Shown here piece by piece: positions 1 to 5,272 of a stretch of DNA of 8,245 bases. The notes under the pieces were generated by a model. The model was given only the letters and a program-made list of their open reading frames with translations, was not told where the DNA came from and ran no database searches. Source of the DNA: Haemophilus sp. (GTDB taxonomy: Bacteria; Pseudomonadota; Gammaproteobacteria; Enterobacterales; Pasteurellaceae); assembly GCA_019423005.1 (NCBI GenBank), contig JAHZCF010000007.1:1-8245 (forward strand), read 5' to 3'. The position numbers were made by a program, and so were the translations under genes. The first letter of the stretch is position 1. Each line of letters starts with the position of its first letter.

Positions 1-648
1 CGGAAGTAAAAGATAATAAAGCCAACGAAATCTTCTCACATATGACAACATATCAACCCAATAAGTTGTCGGGCAGTGAGATTTATAATAATCAAATAAT
101 TCATTAAGCTTTTCATCATCTAAGTCTTTCACACGACATAAACTGTCTAAAAATGCTAGCATATCACGTGTAATCAACCAATGTTCATTATGGCTTTTTG
201 AATGAGATTCAAAGTCCATAAAACTAATTTTACCATCTTTCCATGCGATATCTCGTATAGCTGGACGACCGTGAATAATGCCTCGTTGATGAAGATTAAT
301 CAATATTTCTATCGCTGAATGCAAAATATGTGATTTTTCTGCCCAAGACAATGTTTCATCATTCAGCCAGATGTTTAATGTTGGCCCTGCATCCTCCAAT
401 ACTAAATAATCATCACCGAAACCGCATAATTTAGGTACTGGTGCACCAATATTATTTAGATGCTGTAGTATTTCACACTCTTCTTTAAAATGTTGTTTTG
501 GATATGGTTTTAATAATAACCATATCCCTTTTAATTGTTCAGGCTGTTTTAACCAATAATGTTTTCCTAAATATTCAAAGCGGAAAACGCGTTCTCCACG
601 ATGTTCTTCAAGAAGCTTTTGCACATAGTCTTTAAGTGACGTAGTCAT
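1..648 (-). CDS. Kinase-fold (Kdo/WaaP- or protein-kinase-like) phosphotransferase, partial at its C-terminus
   Basis: The frame is open from an ATG at 648 to the left edge: 216 codons, no stop, so the C-terminus lies outside the window. The protein has the layout of the protein-kinase-like fold: a possible beta-3 lysine (K34 in YWLKQ), a glutamate-containing helix (E57-E59), a hinge-like LVLEDAGPTL (82-91), then LHQRGIIHG and a DFE triplet (145-147) in the place of DFG. The catalytic loop reads H126-G-R-P-A-I-R-D133, so the usual Asp of HxDxxxxN is Arg and the Asn is Asp. Small bacterial lipopolysaccharide or heptose kinases (Kdo/WaaP/InaA type) share this plan, but I cannot name a substrate. 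The ribosome site is weak (TAGAG, about 4 bases before the ATG). It is divergent from the DUF1439 gene. The reading frame is secure; kinase-like fold is probable; activity and substrate are unknown. Confidence 0.75.
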   Translation of the reverse strand, partial: MTTSLKDYVQKLLEEHRGERVFRFEYLGKHYWLKQPEQLKGIWLLLKPYPKQHFKEECEILQHLNNIGAPVPKLCGFGDDYLVLEDAGPTLNIWLNDETLSWAEKSHILHSAIEILINLHQRGIIHGRPAIRDIAWKDGKISFMDFESHSKSHNEHWLITRDMLAFLDSLCRVKDLDDEKLNELFDYYKSHCPTTYWVDMLSYVRRFRWLYYLLLP

Positions 649-675
649 AGTCTCTACTTAAATTTTTATTGTGTA

Positions 676-704
676 TTGAAAAGATAAACGATACATTCTA
701 CAAA
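676..704 (+). promoter_or_regulatory. Candidate sigma-70 promoter for the DUF1439 gene
   Basis: TTGAAA (676-681), a 17-base spacer and TACAAA (699-704) give a 5/6 and 4/6 match to the -35 and -10 boxes. The start of transcription would fall near 710, about 26 bases before the ATG at 737. It shares DNA with the divergent minus-strand candidate, so both are unlikely to be occupied at once. Confidence 0.4.
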
Positions 705-722
705 ATTTTTATTCTTTTTCAA
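695..722 (-). promoter_or_regulatory. Candidate sigma-70 promoter for the kinase-like gene
   Basis: Read on the minus strand, TTGAAA (722-717) is followed after 16 bases by TAGAAT (700-695). Each box is 5/6 to consensus. Transcription would begin near 688 and leave a leader of about 40 bases before the ATG at 648. It overlaps the plus-strand promoter candidate. Called by eye only. Confidence 0.45.
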
Positions 723-736
723 TCAAGGAGAAAAAT

Positions 737-1297
737 ATGCATTTTTTGAAAAAAGTGCTTACCGTACTAACATTAGGTTTCTGCACGCTATCTGTACAAG
801 CTTCCCCTTTTAGCATCAGCGAGCAACAAATTAACCAGTATTTAAGTGAAAAAGGTACGATTAATGACAAACTCGGTATTCCAGGATTATTTTCTGTGGA
901 TTACGCACTGAAAGATTTAGCGACTCAAATCGGGCAAACTGAAAGTAATCGTGTTGAAATGAGTGGTTTGGCTGATACGCTTATTCGTTTATCCGGTAAA
1001 ACCTATCCGGCTAAATTACATTTAACCTTTGATGCTGTTCCAGAATATAACGCCCAAGAAGGGGCGCTCTATTTAAAAAATCTGAGAATTTTACGCTGGT
1101 CTGGCGAACCGAATAGTGTGATGGATCAACTCCAAGATGTTATGCCGCTATTAAGCGATGGTGTGGCAGCCTTATTAAGTCGGATGCCAGTTTACACCTT
1201 GGATGAAAGTGATATGAAACAAATGCTGATTAAGAAATTTGCCAAAGAAATTAAAGTTGAGAAAGGTCGATTAGAATTAATTGGTGGAATGTTTTAA
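737..1297 (+). CDS. YceB-like DUF1439 secreted protein
   Basis: A complete 186-residue gene with a strong ribosome site (AAGGAG at 725-730, 6 bases before the ATG). Residues 1-22 form a Sec signal peptide: basic FLKK, a hydrophobic core, and a likely cut after VQA before SPFSISEQQ. The mature part follows E. coli YceB as I remember it: an ISEQQINQYL start, LGIPG, an LATQIGQTESNRVEMSG segment, an EGALYLKNL strand, a PVYTLDE segment and a KEIKVEKGRLEL end. YceB is a lipoprotein, but here the only Cys in the signal peptide (LGFC) has Phe at -1, which does not suit signal peptidase II. This version is therefore probably soluble in the periplasm. The molecular function of DUF1439 is not established. 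The gene stands alone and ends at a strong terminator. Confidence 0.85.
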   Translation: MHFLKKVLTVLTLGFCTLSVQASPFSISEQQINQYLSEKGTINDKLGIPGLFSVDYALKDLATQIGQTESNRVEMSGLADTLIRLSGKTYPAKLHLTFDAVPEYNAQEGALYLKNLRILRWSGEPNSVMDQLQDVMPLLSDGVAALLSRMPVYTLDESDMKQMLIKKFAKEIKVEKGRLELIGGMF

Positions 1298-1301
1298 TAA
1301 T

Positions 1302-1329
1302 AAGGGCGTAAATTAACGCCCTTTTTTTT
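1302..1329. terminator. Bidirectional intrinsic terminator between the DUF1439 gene and qseC
   Basis: AAGGGCGT (1302-1309) pairs with ACGCCCTT (1316-1323) around a 6-base loop, and T1322-1329 forms the plus-strand T-run. On the minus strand the same stem is followed by TTATTATTAAAA, a poorer tail. It sits between two convergent genes and overlaps the qseC stop codon (1328-1330), so one structure probably ends both transcripts, more efficiently for the plus strand. Confidence 0.85.
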
Positions 1330-2683
1330 ATAACTCAATGATAGCTCGCAAACCTTTAACTTGTCCGTTGGATTCAATATTTTCTAATCGGAAACGATAG
1401 TGATGCAATTCTGCTATTCTTGCCACAATAGATAATCCAAGCCCACTTCCCTTTTCATTTTGTCCTGCAGGACGATAAAAGCGCTGCCCTAATTTTGCTA
1501 ATTCTTCTGATTCAACACCACCGCCATTATCTTCAATAAGAATTTTACGAGGCTGTAAAATTACACGCACCTGAGTGCCTTGAGGACAATATTTTATGGC
1601 ATTATCCAATAAGTTTCGTAGCATTTGTGCAAGTAATAATGGCTGCCCTTGCTTAACAGCAGGTTCACCTTGATGAGCAAACTGCAATTCGATTTGGCGT
1701 TGCTGTGCACTGAAATATAACTCACCGATAAGTGAAGTTATAATTTCTGACCAATGAATAGGCTCCTGATGATTTAATTCTTTAAGATTATCTAATCGGG
1801 AAAGTGTAAGAAGCTGTTCGATTAATTGAGTTGCCCGATCGATACCTTGGGTTAAATACGCTAAGGCCATTTCACGTGTTTGTGCATCATCGCCAGCCAA
1901 CTGTGCGACTTCCGTTTGAATACGCAATGCCGCCAATGGACTACGTAATTCATGTGCTGCATCAGAAACAAAGCGGCGCTCCCGTTCCAACTGCTCACTG
2001 GTACGAGTGAAAAATTGATTTAAGTTTTGGACTAACGGTAGAATCTCTGTTGGCACATCATCAGCTTCTAATAACGATACATCACCAGGGCGACGAGCTT
2101 GTACGTTTCGACTCAATCGATTAATCGGTTTTAAGGCTCGATAAATCACCATAAAGGCAACAGCTAATAATATCGGCAAACCGGCAAACCAAATTCCCAT
2201 TTGGCCAAACACGATTTTATTAACCAACTCTTCGCGATATTCCAACTCTTGACCAACGGCGATCACCAATTCACCATTACCAACAGGTTGCCAATAAATC
2301 AACCATTCATCGTCATCATCTAAAATATGTTCTTTGCTAAAACCCGTCTTATTTTGAAAAATAAATTTGTCGCCATTATCACCATCGGTTAATAGTCTTT
2401 CGCCTTTGTTAGAAAATATGGCGAAAGCTAAAGCATCATTATCGTAATGACGTTTCTGTGGTTTAAATCCACCACGTGGAAAGTTAGCATTTTCATCTAA
2501 TAAGACATTTTTCAAATCAGACGTCGCCAAACGCTCAGCAAAAAGCACTTGTTGTGCATTAAACACATCTTTAGCTTCTTTTTTGACGACTGTCCATGCA
2601 ACAGCTGTGGCAATGCACCACACACAAAGTGCGGTTAAACTTAAACCGATTAAGAGACGAAAACTTAGTCGTTTATTTTTCAT
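1328..2683 (-). CDS. qseC: Sensor histidine kinase QseC/FirS, inner membrane
   Basis: A complete 451-residue sensor kinase. Layout: helix 1 (about 9-33), a periplasmic sensor domain (about 34-160), helix 2 (about 163-183), a HAMP-like linker (184-235), the phosphoacceptor box FVSDAAHELRSPLAALR with H244, then the ATPase domain with an N box (NLLDNAIKY, 357-365), a G1 box (EDNGGGV, 384-390) and a G2 box (GSGLGLSIV, 412-420). It should phosphorylate its partner QseB. The periplasmic domain carries an LDDDDEW cluster (121-127) and EYREE (148-152) next to helix 2. An EYRDD-type motif at this place is linked to iron sensing in Aggregatibacter QseC and Haemophilus FirS, from memory. The ATG at 2683 overlaps the end of qseB by 11 bases; AGGA lies 7 bases upstream. 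The pair is translationally linked. Confidence 0.95.
   Translation of the reverse strand: MKNKRLSFRLLIGLSLTALCVWCIATAVAWTVVKKEAKDVFNAQQVLFAERLATSDLKNVLLDENANFPRGGFKPQKRHYDNDALAFAIFSNKGERLLTDGDNGDKFIFQNKTGFSKEHILDDDDEWLIYWQPVGNGELVIAVGQELEYREELVNKIVFGQMGIWFAGLPILLAVAFMVIYRALKPINRLSRNVQARRPGDVSLLEADDVPTEILPLVQNLNQFFTRTSEQLERERRFVSDAAHELRSPLAALRIQTEVAQLAGDDAQTREMALAYLTQGIDRATQLIEQLLTLSRLDNLKELNHQEPIHWSEIITSLIGELYFSAQQRQIELQFAHQGEPAVKQGQPLLLAQMLRNLLDNAIKYCPQGTQVRVILQPRKILIEDNGGGVESEELAKLGQRFYRPAGQNEKGSGLGLSIVARIAELHHYRFRLENIESNGQVKGLRAIIEL
2627..2635 (+). repeat. DNA uptake signal sequence, in qseC
   Basis: Exact AAGTGCGGT. Read in qseC as L-T-A-L within the first membrane helix. Confidence 0.95.
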
Positions 2684-3341
2684 TAACTTGTCCTAAAGCA
2701 TAGCCTATGCCATGTACAGTACGAATAAATTGTTTACCTAGTTTTTGACGTAAATTATAAATATGTACGTCCAATGCACCACTACTTAATTCCTCATCCC
2801 AATTGGAGAGTTTTTCTTCAATAGTCGCACGAGAAAGTACTCGCTCTTTATTCAGCATAAAAAGTTCGAGTAATTTATATTCACGCCCGGTTAATGTAAT
2901 TTCATCTTCACTCAACCAAGCCTTACGTTGAGCAGGATCGAGTTTTACATTGCCATGCTCAATTTGTGGTTTAACTTGCCCATAACGACGACGAATTAGT
3001 GCTTGTAATCGCACCACCACTTCAGCTAAGGCAAAGGGTTTACAAAGATAATCATCGGCACCTTGTTGAATGCCTTTAATGCGTTCATCCAATGTATCAC
3101 GCGCAGTTAAAATCAATACAGGCACATCTTGATTATTTGAACGCCATTGTTTTAATACATCCAAACCATCTAGTTTAGGCAGGGTTAAATCCAATACCAC
3201 CGCATCATAAGGTGCCCCGATTAAGGCATTTAATCCACTTTGACCATCGGTAAACCAATCTACAATAAAGCCTGATTTCGTTAAACCAATTTGCAGACCA
3301 TTGCCAATCAGAGGATCGTCTTCTACTAATAAAACTCGCAT
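2673..3341 (-). CDS. qseB: Response regulator QseB/FirR (OmpR/PhoB family)
   Basis: A 222-residue DNA-binding response regulator. The receiver domain starts MRVLLVEDD with acidic pair D8-D9, phosphoacceptor D51 (VVLDLTLP), T79 and K101 (CKPF). The winged-helix domain (about 125-220) ends with YNLRQKLG and IRTVHGIGY. The frame stays open 20 codons upstream to an ATG at 3401, but the ATG at 3341 gives the exact family N-terminus, and the longer version would begin inside a terminator hairpin. No AGGAG-like site precedes 3341; an uptake signal (3349-3357) fills that place, and its GCGGT is a one-mismatch stand-in for GAGGT. The gene lies 75 bases after ygiW and overlaps qseC. It probably controls its own operon through the CTTAA repeats upstream of ygiW. 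Confidence 0.95.
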   Translation of the reverse strand: MRVLLVEDDPLIGNGLQIGLTKSGFIVDWFTDGQSGLNALIGAPYDAVVLDLTLPKLDGLDVLKQWRSNNQDVPVLILTARDTLDERIKGIQQGADDYLCKPFALAEVVVRLQALIRRRYGQVKPQIEHGNVKLDPAQRKAWLSEDEITLTGREYKLLELFMLNKERVLSRATIEEKLSNWDEELSSGALDVHIYNLRQKLGKQFIRTVHGIGYALGQVNEK

Positions 3342-3348
3342 AATATTG

Positions 3349-3357
3349 ACCGCACTT
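3349..3357 (-). repeat. DNA uptake signal sequence, in the qseB leader
   Basis: Exact AAGTGCGGT on the minus strand, ending 7 bases before the qseB ATG. It is the only non-coding copy in the window and sits where the Shine-Dalgarno should be. Confidence 0.95.
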
Positions 3358-3374
3358 TTCTCTTTCTCAAAACG

Positions 3375-3400
3375 AAAAAATGGCGGGCTTTTGCCCACCA
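3375..3400 (-). terminator. Attenuator-type intrinsic terminator between ygiW and qseB
   Basis: On the minus strand TGGTGGGC (3400-3393) pairs with GCCCGCCA (3388-3381), 8 pairs with one T-G wobble, around an AAAA loop. A run of six T follows at once (3380-3375). It lies 17 bases after the ygiW stop and 33 bases before the qseB start, inside what should be one operon. It would stop most transcripts after ygiW and let a fraction continue into qseBC. I recall an attenuator described at the same place in Aggregatibacter ygiW-qseBC. Confidence 0.85.
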
Positions 3401-3416
3401 CTTCAAATTATATGAA

Positions 3417-3785
3417 TTATTGCGCTTTTTCAACGCTAATGACTTCAAGCTCTGCTTTTTCAAAAGCTTCATTATCCAATTTACCGTAAACGCGGATTTT
3501 ATCCTGAGGTCCCACATTTAAACCATTCCAAACGCGCTTTTTAATTTCCAATTTGATTTGGTCTGTGCCATCAGTGAAAACGTATTCATCACCGTCAATT
3601 TGTTGAGTGATGTTACCTACTAAGGTAATCATAGAATTATCTTTCGCAGATAATGCTTGTTTAACAGTAAGTTGTTGACCTTGATCACCACCTTGGAAGC
3701 CACCTTGTGCAGTGTTGCCATTAAAACCAGCAAATGCTGCTGAAGTAGATAAAGCTAAAAGGGTTGCTAAAGCAAATTTTTTCAT
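3417..3785 (-). CDS. ygiW: YgiW, periplasmic OB-fold (BOF family) stress protein
   Basis: A 122-residue secreted protein. MKKFALATLLALSTSAAFA is a textbook Sec signal peptide cut before GFNG. The mature part begins with a Gly/Gln-rich linker (about 20-38), then a bacterial OB fold: a VKQAL segment, SMITLVGNITQQIDGDEYVF, IKLEIKKRVWNG and VGPQDKIRVYGKLD. BOF proteins are periplasmic and thought to bind small cationic ligands; YgiW is tied to peroxide, acid and metal stress in enterobacteria. Two ATGs lie in tandem (3788 and 3785). The second is 6 bases from AGGAG (3796-3792) while the first is only 3, so 3785 is preferred. It is the first gene of the ygiW-qseB-qseC unit and is separated from qseB by an attenuator. 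In H. influenzae the homologue is a reported target of the ferrous-iron-responsive FirRS pair (from memory). Confidence 0.9.
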   Translation of the reverse strand: MKKFALATLLALSTSAAFAGFNGNTAQGGFQGGDQGQQLTVKQALSAKDNSMITLVGNITQQIDGDEYVFTDGTDQIKLEIKKRVWNGLNVGPQDKIRVYGKLDNEAFEKAELEVISVEKAQ

Positions 3786-3791
3786 CATGTT

Positions 3792-3796
3792 CTCCT
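3792..3796 (-). promoter_or_regulatory. Ribosome binding site deciding the ygiW start
   Basis: AGGAG on the minus strand lies 3 bases from the first and 6 bases from the second of two adjacent ATG codons. The 6-base spacing favours the second. Confidence 0.7.
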
Positions 3797-3838
3797 AAAT
3801 AGAATTAAGCATAAATTAATCATGTTTCAAAGCGAAGG

Positions 3839-3874
3839 ATTATCCTCATTGCCGCCTTGTTGATGCTTATTAAA
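3839..3874 (-). promoter_or_regulatory. Candidate ygiW promoter -10 elements
   Basis: Two -10-like hexamers can be seen on the minus strand. TTTAAT (3874-3869) starts 10 bases beyond the CTTAA repeats, so the repeats would cover its -35 region, as expected for activation by an OmpR-type regulator. GATAAT (3844-3839) is closer to consensus but 40 bases from the repeats. Neither has a good -35 box. I cannot decide between them by eye. Confidence 0.35.
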
Positions 3875-3884
3875 CACAACAAAT

Positions 3885-3910
3885 CTTAATGAAATCTTAA
3901 GCAACCTTAA
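3885..3910. promoter_or_regulatory. Probable QseB binding site: three CTTAA direct repeats
   Basis: On the plus strand CTTAA occurs at 3885-3889, 3896-3900 and 3906-3910, with starts 11 and 10 bases apart, about one helical turn. The first pair fits CTTAA-N6-CTTAA and also the PmrA-type box YTTAAK-N5-YTTAAK exactly. QseB belongs to the PmrA-like group that uses such sites. The second and third copies are also CTTAAG palindromes. The site lies about 100 bases before the ygiW start and 21 bases after the stop of the lipoprotein gene. Confidence 0.7.
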
Positions 3911-3931
3911 GATTTTTAAATTTTTTTAAAA

Positions 3932-4618
3932 TCACCAACAAAATCGTTCATTAACTAAGTTATCTTGGCGTTCTTTTTCCCATTTCGCTTTATTTTCAGG
4001 ATTAGCAAAATAGCGATCTTGCTCAACTAAACGTGCATCAAGTTTTGCTTCAGCTTCTTTTAATGCCTGTTTTCTATCTGGATGCTTGCTTGGTAATTGA
4101 GGTAAAAACACCGCCTGATACGGATGATTTTTAGCCCAGTCAATCGCATCTTGTGCTGCCTTGTGTTGTTTCTTCAAATCACAGAACGCATACGGATTAA
4201 CATGCTGTCCCACTAATTGCCCAAATGCTGTGTTATTCGATACTGTTAATTTATCTAAATCCAATACATATAACGCGGTAATTAAACGGTTTTGCCCACG
4301 ATAAAACCATTTTACTGCCTCATCACGTAAGCCAAAATCATAAGCACGAGCTGAAAGTGCAAACATTGTCATCGGAGAAACAAAATCTACCTTTTTCTCA
4401 ATAATATTGACCGCACTTTCAAAATCTTTTTGTGTATTTTTTAGTAATAACGCATCAATATCTTTGTTCACATTAATCTGTTCAAGTCGCCCATCTCTGG
4501 CATCGTAATAAGGCTTTACATACATATCAATATGCTTAACTGGCTCTTTTGAAATGAAGCTACAAGCCGCTAATAAAAGTGCGGTTGAAATCCACGTTAA
4601 TTTTAGAAAGGTTCGCAT
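3932..4618 (-). CDS. Outer-membrane-type lipoprotein of unknown function
   Basis: A complete 228-residue gene. ALLLAAC is a clear lipobox: signal peptidase II should cut before C19, and Ser at +2 predicts sorting to the outer membrane, facing the periplasm. The mature part is mostly helical and charged. Residues about 82-112 (SPMTMFALSARAYDFGLRDE and on) resemble a Sel1/TPR-like helix pair, and 180-222 is a highly charged helix. Only two other cysteines exist, C146 and C227 (the second-last residue), and could form a disulfide. I do not recognise a named family. The ribosome site AGGG lies 6 bases before the ATG. It is followed by ygiW in the same direction after 146 bases without a visible hairpin terminator, so some read-through is possible. 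It contains two uptake signals, one inside the signal peptide. Confidence 0.8.
   Translation of the reverse strand: MRTFLKLTWISTALLLAACSFISKEPVKHIDMYVKPYYDARDGRLEQINVNKDIDALLLKNTQKDFESAVNIIEKKVDFVSPMTMFALSARAYDFGLRDEAVKWFYRGQNRLITALYVLDLDKLTVSNNTAFGQLVGQHVNPYAFCDLKKQHKAAQDAIDWAKNHPYQAVFLPQLPSKHPDRKQALKEAEAKLDARLVEQDRYFANPENKAKWEKERQDNLVNERFCW
4410..4418 (-). repeat. DNA uptake signal sequence, in the lipoprotein gene
   Basis: Exact AAGTGCGGT on the minus strand, read as E-S-A-V in the lipoprotein (residues 68-70 are S-A-V). Confidence 0.95.
4577..4585 (+). repeat. DNA uptake signal sequence, in the lipoprotein signal peptide
   Basis: Exact AAGTGCGGT on the plus strand, read on the minus strand as T-A-L just before the lipobox. 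Confidence 0.95.
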
Positions 4619-4691
4619 GATCTTCCCTTATGATGAATATTAGCTCGCTATATTACAACAAAAGAGCCGTGAGTTTTACTTCTCTTTCTTC

Positions 4692-4697
4692 TATAAT
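4692..4697 (+). promoter_or_regulatory. Candidate -10 box of yfaE
   Basis: A perfect TATAAT lies 27 bases before the yfaE ATG, which would give a leader of about 20 bases. No good -35 hexamer is present 16-18 bases upstream (GTGAGT at 4669-4674), so the promoter would be weak or activator-dependent. Confidence 0.45.
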
Positions 4698-4724
4698 GAG
4701 CAAAATTTTGTTTTATTTTATTGC

Positions 4725-4973
4725 ATGAAAATCCATCTTATTCAGCGCCAAATCACCTTAGATTTCGATAACCAAACTTCTCTGCTTAACTTTTTAGAAC
4801 AACATCAAATCCACCATGAATATCAATGTCGTTCAGGTTATTGTGGTTCTTGCCGCGTGAAGATCAAAAAAGGCAAGGTATCTTACGCCGAAGCGCCCCT
4901 TGCCTTTATTCAACCTAATGAGATTCTACTGTGTTGTTGTCGGGTGGAAAGTGATTTGGAAATAGAACTATAA
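4725..4973 (+). CDS. yfaE: YfaE, [2Fe-2S] ferredoxin for ribonucleotide reductase cofactor maintenance
   Basis: An 82-residue plant-type ferredoxin. Cluster ligands are C35, C40 and C43 (CRSGYCGSC) plus one Cys of the C70-C71-C72 triplet. The LAFIQPNEILLCCCR stretch and ESDLEIEL end match E. coli YfaE as remembered (84 residues). YfaE reduces the diferric centre of NrdB so that the tyrosyl radical can be rebuilt in class Ia ribonucleotide reductase. In enterobacteria it follows nrdAB; here it is a single gene, as recalled for H. influenzae. The ATG is fixed by family length, yet no Shine-Dalgarno can be seen: the 20 bases before it are T-rich. A 10-base inverted repeat inside the gene forms a hairpin that looks like an antisense terminator. 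Confidence 0.93.
   Translation: MKIHLIQRQITLDFDNQTSLLNFLEQHQIHHEYQCRSGYCGSCRVKIKKGKVSYAEAPLAFIQPNEILLCCCRVESDLEIEL
4866..4907 (-). terminator. Antisense intrinsic terminator inside yfaE
   Basis: On the minus strand AAAGGCAAGG (4907-4898) pairs perfectly with CCTTGCCTTT (4878-4869), and the T-run reaches six T (4871-4866). The 19-base loop contains CGC-TTCG-GCG, a short stem closed by a UUCG tetraloop. It lies about 95 bases beyond the stop of the small membrane protein gene, and no other terminator exists between the two convergent genes. Confidence 0.65.
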
Positions 4974-5001
4974 GATGCAAATTTTATAACATATCTCTAT
5001 A

Positions 5002-5193
5002 TTAATGATCTATTTTCTCTTTCGCCAACATTCCCACTAAAACGGCCAAAATTGAATAAGGATAAGTTGTCTTTAGAAAATCAATAAAGCTCTTAACTTC
5101 ACCATATTGTATGCACTCCATAACATACAAAAGCAACATTCCCAAAGAAACTATTATTAAAAGTTTTATTACTGTTATTATAAATCGCATCAT
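5002..5193 (-). CDS. Small two-helix membrane protein, unknown function
   Basis: 63 residues from the ATG at 5193 (a second ATG follows at 5190; a TTG at 5211 would add 6 residues). Helix 1 spans roughly MRFIITVIKLLIIVSLGMLL and on to VMEC. A polar segment with a KTTYPY motif follows, then helix 2 (SILAVLVGMLA), and a charged AKEKIDH tail. I recognise no family. No Shine-Dalgarno precedes any start, so translation may be weak or coupled to the gene before it, whose stop is 79 bases upstream. The AT-rich codon use matches that gene and differs from dapB. Size and plan are compatible with a small membrane immunity protein or a holin-like protein, but nothing shows this directly. The open frame with coherent helices supports a real gene moderately. 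Confidence 0.5.
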   Translation of the reverse strand: MMRFIITVIKLLIIVSLGMLLLYVMECIQYGEVKSFIDFLKTTYPYSILAVLVGMLAKEKIDH

Positions 5194-5272
5194 TATTACT
5201 ATTTTGCTCAATTAACTGATTAGTTTTTATTGCAATCTAGAAACTTATTAGATCCAGCTAGCAAAGGTTTAT

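Noticed and set aside
3342..3401. A 20-codon N-terminal extension of qseB from an ATG at 3401.
   Set aside because: It would start inside the terminator hairpin, has no ribosome site, and adds residues absent from the receiver domain family; MRVLLVEDD at 3341 is the standard start.
3326..3517. A 63-codon minus-strand frame and a 62-codon plus-strand frame (3301-3489) around the ygiW-qseB gap.
   Set aside because: Both lie across real genes and the terminator, with no ribosome site or recognisable protein.
3911..3933. An AT-only imperfect palindrome just after the lipoprotein stop, considered as a terminator.
   Set aside because: The stem has no G-C pairs beyond its ends and would be too weak; it is more likely an AT-rich flank of the QseB site.
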